Assembly: GCA_002256345.1 (NCBI GenBank)
Contig: NKIY01000014.1
Coordinates: 62,001-126,000, forward strand
Reading direction: 5' to 3'
DNA from: Bradyrhizobiaceae bacterium PARB1
GTDB taxonomy: Bacteria > Pseudomonadota > Alphaproteobacteria > Rhizobiales > Xanthobacteraceae
DNA: 64,000 nt
Shown here: piece after piece, positions 17,434 through 26,370 of the stretch
How positions within the stretch are numbered: position 1 is the stretch's first letter
How the letters are laid out: the number at the start of each line of letters is the position of its first letter
Position numbers and translations under genes: made by a program
Notes under the pieces: model-generated
Told to the model about the DNA's origin: nothing
Databases searched by the model: none
What the model saw: only the letters and a program-made list of their open reading frames with translations

Positions 17434-17525
17434 AGGCGAACGTGACCGGCATCCACCGCCAGCCTGCCGTTTCACGCCAGATGGCGAGCGTCGACGCGCA
17501 TTGCGGCGAAGATATACCGCGCCAG
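17389..17525 (-). pseudogene. FeoB C-terminal remnant
   Basis: On the minus strand the frame reads PQCASTLAIWRETAGW and WMPVTFASMFALAYVVSV, which matches the C-terminus of FeoB ferrous iron transporters. One base upstream the expected YIFA of YIFAPQC is in the neighbouring frame, so even this short piece has a frameshift. It overlaps the end of the permease remnant on the other strand, and no other part of feoB is present. It marks a deletion junction. Confidence 0.6.
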
Positions 17526-17566
17526 CAGTGAAAACGCGGTCGCTAGACATCACTTGAAGAGCTATG

Positions 17567-17620
17567 AATGCAACAGGTGTTGCATTGAACTGACTACTCA
17601 GATATGCAACAGGTGTTTCA
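17567..17620 (+). promoter_or_regulatory. Palindromic operator and promoter of the chrB-MFS-RND operon
   Basis: AATGCAACAGGTGTTGCATT (17567-17586) is a perfect 8-4-8 palindrome. Fourteen of its bases, ATGCAACAGGTGTT, recur as a direct repeat at 17604-17617. A TTGCAT box at 17580-17585 and a TATGCA box at 17603-17608 are separated by 17 bases, so the palindrome covers the -35 side and the half-site covers the -10 side. This is a good arrangement for a repressor of the following metal-efflux operon. Confidence 0.6.
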
Positions 17621-17659
17621 GCGGAGAGATATCTCATTCCAATTCAATGGCTTCTTTTC

Positions 17660-18256
17660 TTGGGGCAACTTCCTGCCGCTCCGTCCAGCGGGCGGGTTGC
17701 GCTGTGGAGACGCCTTCGCGCTGCCGGTGCTGCCAGCGTGCTGAATGGGGCGTGGGTCCTACCTGTTACGGACGAGCACAAACTGCTTTATGCCCAGCTC
17801 GTCGAGATAGTACGCGCGCAGGGCGGCAGCGCCACCGTCTTTGCAACCACTGCAACCAGCGAAGAAGAAGAGCAAGCCATCGTTGCCCGGTTTCAGGCGG
17901 ACCGAGCACGCGAATACGACGAGTTCTCCGAGCGCTCCGGCGAATTTTTTGCCGAGATCGAAAAGGAGACGCGTCGTCGGAAATTCACGTTTGCAGAACT
18001 TGAAGAGATCGAGGACGACCTCGACAAGCTTTCTGCGTGGCTCGCCAAGATCAAGGCGCGCGACTTTTTTCCCAATGCTCGGATACAGGCGGCGAAGGAA
18101 ACGCTAGAAACCTGTGGCGCCACCTTGCGAACCTTTGCCGACGAGGTCTATGCGCAAGAGGGCGTTGTAGACGCGACTGAGGTCAGCACTGGTTCGCTGG
18201 ATTCCGACATTCCGAATTCTTCTCTCAAGAAGCGCGAGAGACCCCGGCATGGCTGA
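17660..18256 (+). CDS. ChrB N-terminal domain protein (chromate-responsive regulator type)
   Basis: 198 residues from TTG at 17660. Similarity to ChrB extends upstream to about 17642 (QWLLFL before GQLPAAPSS), where no standard start exists; ATT codons at 17636 or 17642 behind a GGAGAG are candidates. The ChrB-N pattern is RVALWRRLRAAGA, NGAWVLP and a charged helical region with FF.EIE.E and RDFFP. The C-terminal ChrB domain of full-length proteins (about 300 residues) is missing. It heads an operon with an MFS transporter (8-base overlap) and an RND pump and may be its regulator. Confidence 0.75.
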   Translation: MGQLPAAPSSGRVALWRRLRAAGAASVLNGAWVLPVTDEHKLLYAQLVEIVRAQGGSATVFATTATSEEEEQAIVARFQADRAREYDEFSERSGEFFAEIEKETRRRKFTFAELEEIEDDLDKLSAWLAKIKARDFFPNARIQAAKETLETCGATLRTFADEVYAQEGVVDATEVSTGSLDSDIPNSSLKKRERPRHG

Positions 18257-19511
18257 CCACGTTCTGACGACCTCGATGGCGCTTCGAAACCTGCCGCGCG
18301 GAATCTGGGCGCTCGGGTTCGTATCGATGTTCATGGACCTCTCATCCGAGATGATCCACGCTCTGCTTCCCGTCTATCTCGTCACCATGCTCGGAGCCTC
18401 GGCGCTCACGGTCGGGCTCATCGAGGGTCTTACCGAAGCGACGGCGATGATCACCAAAATCTTCTCCGGCGCGCTGTCTGATTGGTTGGGCCGCCGCAAG
18501 CTGCTGGCCGTTATCGGCTACGGGCTTGCCGCCCTTACCAAGCCAATCTTCCCGCTCGCGACTACGATTGAGTGGGTCGTGACTGCTCGCTTCCTCGACC
18601 GCGTGGGAAAGGGTATTCGCGGGGCACCGCGCGACGCGTTGGTGGCCGATCTCGCGCCCGCTCCGTTGCGAGGAGCAAGCTTCGGCTTGAGACAATCCCT
18701 CGACACGATCGGGGCCTTCCTCGGTCCCCTCGCCGCAATCGGGCTTATGCTTTTCACCGGCGATAATTACACCGCGGTGTTCTGGATCGCGGTCATCTCC
18801 GCGTTCATCGCGTTTGGCCTGATGGCGTTCGGGGTGAAGGAGCCGGAACGCGCCATTGACGCTGCGGCAAGACCCAAGCCGCACTTCGCCGATGTCTGGC
18901 GGCTCTCAGGGCCATTCTGGGCCGTGGTAGCGGTTGCGGTGGTGCTGACACTGGCCCGGTTCAGCGAAGCCTTTCTGGTTCTGCGGGCTCAGAATGTAGG
19001 TCTCGCGATTGCGATCGTACCCGTCGTCATGGTCGTTATGAACATTGCTTACGCATTCGCGGCTTACCCCGCCGGCGTACTGTCCGATCGGTTCGGGCGT
19101 CAGGGCGTCCTGATCGTCGGCGTCGCCACACTCGTGGTCGCCGATCTGCTCCTGGCACTCACGACGTCAGTGCCCATCCTTTTGTTCGGCGCGGTGTTTT
19201 GGGGCCTGCACATGGGCCTGACCCAAGGGCTGCTTGCAACGCTGGTGGCGGACACCGCGCCTGCCGATCTGCGCGGAACCGCGTTTGGAGTGTTCAACCT
19301 CGCGAGCGGGGTGGCCATGCTCGTCGCCAGCGTGGTCGCCGGAGCGCTCTGGGATGTCTACGGACCGATCGCGACTTTCCTGGCCGGCGCGACTTTCACC
19401 GCCATCGCTTTGGCCGGCCTGCTCGCTCTACGAAAGCAATTCCGGTTCAGACAACACTTCATCAGCTTAGAGCAATCGGAAACTGTCGATGGATGTGAGC
19501 ATGGCCGGTAG
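18249..19511 (+). CDS. MFS transporter
   Basis: 420 residues, 12 predicted membrane helices in two halves. The motif between helices 2 and 3 reads GALSDWLGRRK, with its second-half counterpart GVLSDRFGRQG; RVGKGIRGAPRDAL after helix 4 is typical of a subgroup often found next to ChrB-N and metal-resistance genes. The start overlaps the end of the ChrB-N gene and the end overlaps the adaptor gene start, so the three are translationally linked. The substrate is unknown; chromate or another metal oxyanion is a guess from context. Confidence 0.88.
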   Translation: MADHVLTTSMALRNLPRGIWALGFVSMFMDLSSEMIHALLPVYLVTMLGASALTVGLIEGLTEATAMITKIFSGALSDWLGRRKLLAVIGYGLAALTKPIFPLATTIEWVVTARFLDRVGKGIRGAPRDALVADLAPAPLRGASFGLRQSLDTIGAFLGPLAAIGLMLFTGDNYTAVFWIAVISAFIAFGLMAFGVKEPERAIDAAARPKPHFADVWRLSGPFWAVVAVAVVLTLARFSEAFLVLRAQNVGLAIAIVPVVMVVMNIAYAFAAYPAGVLSDRFGRQGVLIVGVATLVVADLLLALTTSVPILLFGAVFWGLHMGLTQGLLATLVADTAPADLRGTAFGVFNLASGVAMLVASVVAGALWDVYGPIATFLAGATFTAIALAGLLALRKQFRFRQHFISLEQSETVDGCEHGR

Positions 19512-20598
19512 CGAGCACAAGAATCCCAGTGGACCTAGGCGTCGAATCGTCCGGCTTCTGGCTATTCTGGCGGCGATCGGAGGTGTTGGCGTGCTTGTGG
19601 TCTGGGGTTTCCTCGCCGGACGCGGCGAGGCAACGATGGAAGCCGAGCGAGAACGTCCGGTCAAAGCGCCCTTACGCGTGTCGACCGACGGCCGGGGTCA
19701 GCCCGTCGTGACCCTCGACGCCGCAACGCGTAGGCAGAGCGGAGTCGATGTCACCAAACCAAAGCCGACGCAATACCAGGAGCAAGTCCGCGCCTACGGA
19801 ACAGTGCTTGACCTCGACAAGCTGGTTACGCTGGACAACAATTATGTAACCGCCGTCGCCCAGCTTCAGAGCGCTCAGGCCAGGATCGTTGCATCGAAGG
19901 CGGCTTTCGAGCGCGCGCAGGCCCTTTCCAAGGACAACATCACAACTGTGGCGCAGCTACAATCGGCCCAGGCCACATTCGGTGCGGATCAAGCCGGAGT
20001 CGCAACGGCAGAAGCCCAGGTCAAAACGCTAAAAGCAACGGCGCTGCAGGAGTGGGGAACGGTCATCGGCAAGGCACTCATCGAGGGCGGCCCGCTGGTG
20101 ACGCGTCTGATCGAACGTCAGACTTTCCTCCTCCAGATCACGCTGCCGCCTGGGACGTTCATAACGGCGGCACCGAAGGCGACGGTTCAATTCGGCGCAA
20201 GCGCCTCGCGCCATCAAGTCGATTTTGTCTCGCCCGCCACGCAAACGGACCCAAAGATCCAAGGCCTGAGTTTTTATTATGCGGCCGATGCCGCGAGCAA
20301 TCTGTTGCCAGGAATGAACGTCCTTGCGTTCCTGCCGTCCGGTGCTCCCATCGATGGAATTGAAATTTCAGCCTCGGCCGTGGTGTGGTGGACGGGGCGG
20401 GCATGGATCTATCTGCGCACTGGCGCGGACACGTTCACGCGCCACGAAATTCCAACCGATATGCCCGCGCCCGGAGGCGGCTTCATCGTTTCCGTCAAGA
20501 GCCTCCCACCCACTCCGGAGATTGTGACCCAGGGAGCACAGATCTTGTTGTCCGAAGAATTCCGCGCGCAGATCCAGGTCGGCGAGGACAACAAATGA
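19489..20598 (+). CDS. RND efflux periplasmic adaptor (HlyD/CusB type)
   Basis: 369 residues with one N-terminal membrane anchor (IVRLLAILAAIGGVGVLVVWGFLAG). A biotinyl-lipoyl-like strand region precedes and follows a helical hairpin (residues about 115-185) with two QLQSAQA repeats, then a beta-barrel part. The start may instead be the ATG at 19501. Its stop overlaps the RND pump start as ATGA. With the pump it forms the inner-membrane and periplasmic parts of a tripartite efflux system; no outer-membrane factor gene is seen nearby. Confidence 0.88.
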   Translation: MDVSMAGSEHKNPSGPRRRIVRLLAILAAIGGVGVLVVWGFLAGRGEATMEAERERPVKAPLRVSTDGRGQPVVTLDAATRRQSGVDVTKPKPTQYQEQVRAYGTVLDLDKLVTLDNNYVTAVAQLQSAQARIVASKAAFERAQALSKDNITTVAQLQSAQATFGADQAGVATAEAQVKTLKATALQEWGTVIGKALIEGGPLVTRLIERQTFLLQITLPPGTFITAAPKATVQFGASASRHQVDFVSPATQTDPKIQGLSFYYAADAASNLLPGMNVLAFLPSGAPIDGIEISASAVVWWTGRAWIYLRTGADTFTRHEIPTDMPAPGGGFIVSVKSLPPTPEIVTQGAQILLSEEFRAQIQVGEDNK

Positions 20599-23500
20599 CG
20601 CCGGCAACCCCCGGTCCCTCAGCCCCGTCGGGCTTGCAAGCGAATGTGATCGGCTTCGCGATCCGCTTCCGCGGCATCGTCGTGGCGTTGGCGTTGCTGC
20701 TGCTCGGCTACGGCATCCTCTCGGTTATTCGCGCGAAATATGACGTTTTCCCGGAGTTCGCACCGCCCCAGGTCGGCATCCAGACCGAGGCGCCCGGCCT
20801 TACGCCAGAACAGATCGAGGTCCTCGTCACCCAGCCGATCGAGAATGCCATCAATGGTGTCCCCGGCGTGCAATCGTTGCGGTCCACCTCGATCCAGGGG
20901 CTCTCCGTCATCACAGTTATCTTCGCGCCCGGAAGTGACATCTATCGGGATCGGCAAGTGGTGGCCGAGCGTCTGGCGGTCGCCGCACAACAGCTCCCGG
21001 CGGGGACGGGGCCGCCGGGAATGACGCCGCTGACCTCCTCGACGAGTACCATCCTTGTCGCCGGGCTCACCTCCGACACACACTCGCTGATGGATTTACG
21101 CACTATCGCCGATTGGACGCTGCGCCTGCGGCTTCTCGCCGTGCCGGGCGTCGCCAAGGTCGCGGTGTTCGGCGGCGATCTTCGTTCGCTTCAGGTTCAG
21201 GTCCATCCGGACCAGCTCATTCGCTATAATCTCACCCTCACCGACGTTCTGACCGCGGCGAAGAAGGCGACCGGCGTGCGCGGTGCGGGCTTTATCGACA
21301 CAACCAATCAACGCATCGTCTTCCAGACCGAGGGCCAGTCACTCCAGGTGGAGGATGTTGCTCACACTGTTCTGCTGAACCAGGGCGCTTCGAGCGTGCT
21401 TCTCGGCGACGTCGCCGAGGTGGTCTATGCGCCGGAGCCGCCGATCGGCGGCGCGACGATTATGGGCCAGCCCGGCGTAATGTTGAATGTCTCGGGGCAA
21501 TACGGGGCCAATACGGTCGAGGTGACCCAGCGCGTCGAAGAGGCGCTGGCGAGCTTGCGGCCGGGGCTGGAGAAGGCCGGTATTAAATTTCACGGCGATC
21601 TTTTTCGCCCGGCCAACTTCATCGATACGGCCACCAACAATGTCCGGGACTCGCTGGTTCTTGGTGGCATCCTCGTCATTGTGGTGCTGTTTCTGTTCCT
21701 GTTCGATCTACGCAGCGCAGCGATCGCCTGCACGGCGATCCCGCTGTCGCTGCTTGCCGCCGTCATTATCCTCGACGCTTTGGGGCAGAGCCTGAACACA
21801 ATGACCTTGGGCGGGCTCGCGATCGCCATCGGCGAAGTGGTTGATGATGCGGTAATCGGCGTTGAGAACATCGTCCGGCGTTTACGCGAGAACAGGCGTT
21901 TGCCGGAACCTCGACCGGTGGGCCGGGTCGTACTCGACGCCTCGCTCGAAGTGCGCGGCGCTGTCATTTATGCGACCTTCGCGGTTATCCTTGTCTTCTT
22001 GCCCGTGCTGACGTTGCCAGGTCTCGCCGGCCGGTTCTTTGCGCCGCTCGGCATGGCCTATATCTTCGCCATTCTCGCATCGCTTGTCGTGGCACTGACG
22101 GTGACGCCGGCGCTCTCGATGCTGCTGCTCACCGGCCGCGGACGAGGAGGCGAAGGCGCGGGTGCGGTCGCGCATGATAGAGAGCCGCCCGTCGTTCGCT
22201 GGACGCGCGGGCGTTATGAGCGAATTTTGCGCGGTATCGCCATCCATCCGCGGACGGCGATCGCCGCCGCTCTGGTTTTTACCGTGGCCGGTTGTGCCGC
22301 CCTTCCGTTCTTTGGTAGCGCCTTCCTGCCCGAACTCAAGGAAGGGCATTTCATTCTTCACATGTCGGCTGTGCCCGGCACCTCGATTGCCGAATCCGAG
22401 CGCCTCGGCGCGCTTGTGACCAAGGCTCTGATCGCTCTGCCGGTGGTGCGCTCGGTCGCCCAGCACATCGGCCGCGCCGAGAAAGCCGACGACACCGCAG
22501 GCACGCATGAAAGCGAGTTCGAAGTCGACCTCAAATCCGGATTATCGGGCGACCAGACGGAAGGAGCGCAGGCCGACGTACATAAAGCGCTCCGCGGGTT
22601 CGCGGGAGTCAATTTCGCGGTAACGCCATTCCTGACCGAGCGCGTAGAGGAAACCTTGTCGGGCTACACGGCTGCCGTCGTCGTCAACATCTTCGGCGAC
22701 GATCTCGACACGCTCGATCGCGCGGCACGGGACGTCGCGCGTACCGTTGGGGGTATCCAGGGTGCGGCGGACGTGCAATTGCAATCGCCGCCTGGCATGC
22801 CGCAGTTGACCATTCGACTCCGGAAAAAGGACGTGGAGCGCTGGGGCTTCGATGCGGTGGACGTCCTCGATTTGGTCCGCACCGCCTATCAGGGCGATGT
22901 TGTGGGCCAGAGCTATGATGGCAACCGGGTTTTCAACGTCATCACGGTGCTTGACGCCGAGAGCCGCAATAGTATCACCAAGGTCGGTGACCTCGCGCTA
23001 CGCGCCCCGAGCGGCAGCTATGTGCTTCTCAAGCAAATCGCGGACATATACGAAACCGCCGGGCGCTATCAGGTATCTCATCTCGGCGGCCGACGTCTCC
23101 AAACGGTGACGGCGAACGTTGCCGGCCGTGACGTCGCCTCGTTCGTGCGGGATGCTCAGGCCGCGGTCTCTGCCAACGTAGAACTCCCGAGCGGGGGCTA
23201 CGTGGAATTCGCCGGTTCGGCGCAGGCGCAGGCGCAATCCCGGCGCGACCTGCTGATTCATTCGTCGATCGCCGCAATCGGCGTGGTGCTGCTGCTGTCG
23301 ATCGTAACGCGCAACTGGCGAAACCTGCTGCTCGTTCTCGTCAATCTGCCCTTCGCGCTCGTTGGTGGCGTGCTGGCGGTATTTGCGACCGGAGGCGTAC
23401 TCTCACTCGGTTCGATGGTTGGTTTCGTGACACTGTTCGGAATCACGCTGCGCAACTCGATCATGATGATCTCCCACTATGAGCATCTGGTCGAAACTGA

Positions 23501-23798
23501 CGGCATGCTTTGGGGTCTCGAAGCTGCAATCAAAGGCGCCGGCGACCGGCTGACGCCGATCCTGATGACCTCGCTCGTTACTGCGCTCGGTCTCCTGCCT
23601 CTCGTGATCGGAATGGGAGATCCAGGCCGTGAGATAGAAGGCCCCATGGCGCTCGTGATCCTGGGAGGCCTGCTGACCTCGATGGCCCTGAATTTGCTTG
23701 TCTTACCCACCCTAGCCCTGCGCTTCGGGCGGTTCGAGTCGGCCGTCGATGAACTCGGCGGCGGTTCGCCTGAATTGGCGAAACAAAACTCGAGCTAA
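20595..23798 (+). CDS. RND efflux pump, heavy-metal (CusA/CzcA-like) family
   Basis: 1067 residues from the ATG at 20595, which overlaps the adaptor stop; a longer frame exists but lies inside the adaptor gene. Helix 1 (GIVVALALLLLGYGI) is followed by the metal-RND pattern DVFPEFAPPQVGIQTEAPGL and by PIENAINGVPGV. Helix 4 carries GEVVDDAVIGVENI with the proton-relay acidic residues. Two large periplasmic loops and 12 helices give the usual length. Substrate is not evident: the ChrB-N gene at the head of the operon suggests a metal or oxyanion. Confidence 0.92.
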   Translation: MTPATPGPSAPSGLQANVIGFAIRFRGIVVALALLLLGYGILSVIRAKYDVFPEFAPPQVGIQTEAPGLTPEQIEVLVTQPIENAINGVPGVQSLRSTSIQGLSVITVIFAPGSDIYRDRQVVAERLAVAAQQLPAGTGPPGMTPLTSSTSTILVAGLTSDTHSLMDLRTIADWTLRLRLLAVPGVAKVAVFGGDLRSLQVQVHPDQLIRYNLTLTDVLTAAKKATGVRGAGFIDTTNQRIVFQTEGQSLQVEDVAHTVLLNQGASSVLLGDVAEVVYAPEPPIGGATIMGQPGVMLNVSGQYGANTVEVTQRVEEALASLRPGLEKAGIKFHGDLFRPANFIDTATNNVRDSLVLGGILVIVVLFLFLFDLRSAAIACTAIPLSLLAAVIILDALGQSLNTMTLGGLAIAIGEVVDDAVIGVENIVRRLRENRRLPEPRPVGRVVLDASLEVRGAVIYATFAVILVFLPVLTLPGLAGRFFAPLGMAYIFAILASLVVALTVTPALSMLLLTGRGRGGEGAGAVAHDREPPVVRWTRGRYERILRGIAIHPRTAIAAALVFTVAGCAALPFFGSAFLPELKEGHFILHMSAVPGTSIAESERLGALVTKALIALPVVRSVAQHIGRAEKADDTAGTHESEFEVDLKSGLSGDQTEGAQADVHKALRGFAGVNFAVTPFLTERVEETLSGYTAAVVVNIFGDDLDTLDRAARDVARTVGGIQGAADVQLQSPPGMPQLTIRLRKKDVERWGFDAVDVLDLVRTAYQGDVVGQSYDGNRVFNVITVLDAESRNSITKVGDLALRAPSGSYVLLKQIADIYETAGRYQVSHLGGRRLQTVTANVAGRDVASFVRDAQAAVSANVELPSGGYVEFAGSAQAQAQSRRDLLIHSSIAAIGVVLLLSIVTRNWRNLLLVLVNLPFALVGGVLAVFATGGVLSLGSMVGFVTLFGITLRNSIMMISHYEHLVETDGMLWGLEAAIKGAGDRLTPILMTSLVTALGLLPLVIGMGDPGREIEGPMALVILGGLLTSMALNLLVLPTLALRFGRFESAVDELGGGSPELAKQNSS

Positions 23799-24175
23799 TA
23801 TCTTACCAGTACCCGCAGCCGAATGTTTCCGGAACGAGCGAACTCATCGGCCATCTGGTGCTCTCGACCCCCGCAATGAGCGCGATCGATGCATTGTCGA
23901 GCCACGTCGAGCCGGATGAAAAGGCCAAACATTCCGGCGGCTACCCGTCCTCTGAATATAACGACAATATCGACGCGATCCGAACGAGGTCACGTTTCGG
24001 TCATCACACCCATCCTCCGACCGTTCGCAAACCCGTGCGACGGCGGCGTGGAGCGTCGACCGCTCTTCTAGGAACTTTATGCTTTCACTGGGACGATGGC
24101 CGGACGGCGCGTCGAGCATCGAACTCGGATCGATCGTTGACCGATTTGGTCGGAGCGACTAGTGTTGGAGTACAG
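23799..24175. other. Intergenic stretch without recognisable gene
   Basis: No frame here has a ribosome site or family similarity. The stretch separates the RND operon from the fluoride riboswitch and presumably holds the promoter of the fluoride operon near its right end. Nothing else is recognised. Confidence 0.5.
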
Positions 24176-24226
24176 ATGGGGATGGAGTCCCCCGATACCC
24201 GCCCGTCGTGGGCTGATGACTCCTGC
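24176..24226 (+). promoter_or_regulatory. Fluoride riboswitch (crcB motif)
   Basis: The element has the crcB-motif layout: stem GGGG/CCCC enclosing ATGGAGT (24178-24192), then a linker, stem GCCC/GGGC (24201-24213), then TGATGACTCCT (24214-24224). ACTCC at the end can pair back to GGAGT in the first loop, the pseudoknot typical of this riboswitch. A hairpin and an intrinsic terminator follow, then the fluC gene, so ligand-dependent transcription control is likely. Confidence 0.88.
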
Positions 24227-24240
24227 TGGGATGGGGCTGC

Positions 24241-24292
24241 AAAGCTCCGTCATGGCGGGAGCTTTGTTTAACCCGCCATAGGCGGGTTTTTT
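24241..24292 (+). terminator. Riboswitch expression platform and intrinsic terminator
   Basis: AAAGCTCC (24241-24248) pairs with GGAGCTTT (24258-24265). Next, AACCCGCC (24270-24277) pairs with GGCGGGTT (24281-24288) over a three-base loop and is followed by a run of six T. The second hairpin is a classical intrinsic terminator placed between the fluoride aptamer and the first gene. Confidence 0.8.
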
Positions 24293-24323
24293 GTTGCCCT
24301 TCGATGATTGCAAGGGCAGCCGC

Positions 24324-24530
24324 ATGGACATTCTTACCAGGCAATTGCGCGAATGGCTTAAATTGATCGCGGGCGATGGCTTTGCCGCGTCAATTCTTGC
24401 TGCCGTCGCCGCGGTCTGTTTTCTCGCGTTCGGATTGGGCGTGGCCTACGACCTCGTCGGCGGCCTGCTTGTCCTCGGACTAGTCACCGCTATCTTCGAA
24501 GCGCGGTCGCGCGCGAAGAATCGAAGATAG
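24324..24530 (+). CDS. Small membrane protein in the fluoride operon
   Basis: 68 residues from the ATG at 24324. A basic amphipathic start (RQLREWLKLIAGDGFAA) is followed by two closely spaced hydrophobic segments (ILAAVAAVCFLAFGLGVAY and VGGLLVLGLVTAIF) and a basic tail. It lies between the riboswitch terminator and fluC, 4 bases from the latter. It does not show CrcB/FluC motifs. It may support FluC or be an unrelated small membrane protein. Confidence 0.7.
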   Translation: MDILTRQLREWLKLIAGDGFAASILAAVAAVCFLAFGLGVAYDLVGGLLVLGLVTAIFEARSRAKNRR

Positions 24531-24534
24531 CGCG

Positions 24535-24915
24535 ATGCAAGCGTATCTGATCGTGTTCCTTGGCGCTGGCATCGGCGGTGCTTTCCGACATGGAGTCAAC
24601 GTCTGGTCCGCTCGCGTCTTCGGTCTGAATTTTCCCTACGGCACATTGATCGTCAACATCGTGGGGTCGCTGGCGATGGGTTTGATCGCCGGCTATTTCA
24701 TGGCGAGCGGAAGCGCCTCCCAGCACTGGCGGTTGTTTCTCGCGACCGGCATTCTTGGCGGCTTCACTACCTTTTCGTCGTTCTCGCTCGACGTCGCCCT
24801 GCTTTATGAGCGCGGCGAGTTGGTGGTCCTCGCCTTTTACGTTCTGGCTTCGGTGTTGGCGTCTGCTACGGCGTTGTTCATCGGACTCTGGGCGACGCGG
24901 AGTTTAATTTCTTGA
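24535..24915 (+). CDS. crcB: Fluoride channel FluC/CrcB
   Basis: 126 residues, four membrane helices, the usual length. Family motifs are clear: GAGIGGAFRH near the start, GTLIVNIVGSLAMG near residue 37 with the pore Asn, and GILGGFTTFSSFS near residue 74 with the Na+ and Phe-box region. The protein forms dual-topology dimers that export fluoride. The fluoride riboswitch upstream and phosphoglycerate mutase downstream place it in a fluoride-response operon. Confidence 0.95.
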   Translation: MQAYLIVFLGAGIGGAFRHGVNVWSARVFGLNFPYGTLIVNIVGSLAMGLIAGYFMASGSASQHWRLFLATGILGGFTTFSSFSLDVALLYERGELVVLAFYVLASVLASATALFIGLWATRSLIS

Positions 24916-24978
24916 AAGGGTTACATCGGCAAAGGCATGTCGCGAGGGACGCCGTTTGGCCGACGCAAAGGAGCGCGC

Positions 24979-25644
24979 ATGTCCTTTGACAATCCTGCTA
25001 CGCAGCCATCGATCGACCGGCGTCTCGTCCTCGTCCGGCACGGCCAAAGCGAGGGAAATCTGAAGAACATCTTCACTGGCTCGCGCGATCTCGGTCTGAC
25101 GGAACAGGGAATTGCCGAAGCCGGCAGTGTTGCGCAACGGTTGCAAGCGTTGGATGTTCGGTTCGATATCGCCTTCACCTCAAGGCTTCGACGGGCATGG
25201 CAATCGTGTTCGATCGTCCTGGAGAACATGGGACAAGCCAATGTCCGGCAGTGTCGCAATGCCGCACTCAACGAGCGAGACTACGGCGATCTCACTGGTC
25301 TGAACAAGGATGAGGCTCGAACGCGTTGGGGCGACGATCAAGTTCATCTGTGGCGCCGCTCGTATGATGTGTCGCCGCCGGGCGGAGAGAGCCTGAAGGA
25401 TACGTCCGCACGGGTATTGCCATTCTTCATCCAAACGATCTTGCCCGCAGTCATGCGCGGCGACAGGACGTTAGTGGTTGCCCACGGGAATAGTCTGCGC
25501 TCCCTGGTCATGGTTCTGGACAGATTGTCGCCCGAAACAGTCACCTCGGTCGAGTTTGCGACCGGCGATATTCATCTTTATCGCCTCGCTGCCGATACGA
25601 CCGTCGCGCAAAGGCAAGTCTCACTGGCATCAGGTGAAACATGA
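24979..25644 (+). CDS. gpmA: 2,3-bisphosphoglycerate-dependent phosphoglycerate mutase family protein
   Basis: 221 residues from the ATG at 24979 behind a GGAG site. The catalytic motif [10 protein letters not shown] with the phospho-accepting His lies near residue 20, [13 protein letters not shown] and the [12 protein letters not shown] segment match GpmA proper rather than a generic phosphatase, and the second His is in [12 protein letters not shown]. Fluoride operons often carry glycolytic enzymes near the fluoride-sensitive enolase step, which would explain this accessory copy downstream of fluC. Confidence 0.88.
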   Translation: MSFDNPATQPSIDRRLVLVRHGQSEGNLKNIFTGSRDLGLTEQGIAEAGSVAQRLQALDVRFDIAFTSRLRRAWQSCSIVLENMGQANVRQCRNAALNERDYGDLTGLNKDEARTRWGDDQVHLWRRSYDVSPPGGESLKDTSARVLPFFIQTILPAVMRGDRTLVVAHGNSLRSLVMVLDRLSPETVTSVEFATGDIHLYRLAADTTVAQRQVSLASGET

Positions 25645-26000
25645 CATTTCCCACATTCGTACCGGCAATACCGATCCAATGCTTCGCCCTCGATGCCATC
25701 GAGAAGAGCGCGACCGCTTTCGGCAAGCCCGTTTTGCTGATTCACGGCGACAATCATTACTTTTCCATCGAGCCGCTGAAGAACGGCAAGGGCCGCCCAA
25801 CCCCAGGCGTCAACAACAGCGATACCCTGGTTCACGGGTTTCGTGCGCTGCGCGATCCCGATCCACCCGGCGTATCCGGATTCGCGCCGCTCATCATTCC
25901 AGAGAACGGCTTCGGGTGCACCAAAGTGAACTGCGGGCGAAATGGCATCCATCGGCGTCATCATCCGTTCGGAATTGCTCGTCGGAGAGCAGCCGCATGA
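25641..26000 (+). pseudogene. Probable C-terminal remnant of a calcineurin-like phosphoesterase
   Basis: Starts with an ATG overlapping the gpmA stop. Only the last part of a protein is recognisable: FGKPVLLIHGDNHYF near residue 29, which resembles the C-terminal GHTH/HGD-H end of some metallophosphoesterases, then a region around HGFRALRDPDPPGVSGFAPLI. After about residue 93 the sequence becomes arginine- and histidine-rich and unlike protein, suggesting a frameshift. No N-terminal metal motifs are present. Confidence 0.4.
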
Positions 26001-26190
26001 AGAATTTTGTCAGTCCATCTTTCTTTCGGCTGTTCGATCTTTTGATGAGCACCCACAATCCGGGTTCGAAGCGATCGCATTGGACGTTGGACGGCGTCGA
26101 GTGCGCGAGAGAGAGGCACAGTTATAGCGGCCCGACGAATGGCTTCGTTGTCGAAGCTTTTACTCTTAGCGGTCCGGTCGTCGGGGATGG

Positions 26191-26370
26191 ATGCTCATGG
26201 TCGTGAAGGAATACTGGTGGATGGGCGAAGCCGCCAAAGCGATAAAAACCATCCGGTGGGCGCGCCCGATCAGCGGCAGGCGGCTCGATGCCATCGCATG
26301 GTTTCGTAATCAGGAGGTCGAGCTCGATCGCGCGGCGCCTCCGATAGCACATATTGGAAACTCGCAATGA
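26191..26370 (+). CDS. 59-residue hypothetical protein, possibly a gene 3' fragment
   Basis: A short frame with protein-like content (KEYWWMGEAAKAIKTIRWA, then RRLDAIAWFRNQEVEL) that ends in ATGA overlap with the phosphatase gene. The next frame upstream, beginning at 25998, ends in the segment GFVVEAFTLSGPVVGDG close to this start, so the two could be halves of one frameshifted gene. I do not recognise the family. Confidence 0.35.
   Translation: MLMVVKEYWWMGEAAKAIKTIRWARPISGRRLDAIAWFRNQEVELDRAAPPIAHIGNSQ

Noticed and set aside
17567-17620. CRISPR-like or phage repeat
   Set aside because: Only two copies of a 14-base unit, one of them part of a perfect palindrome at a promoter; better explained as an operator.
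25998-26206. Independent gene starting at 25998
   Set aside because: Ends in an arbitrary place close to the 26191 frame and shows no family; more likely part of a decayed gene together with its neighbour.
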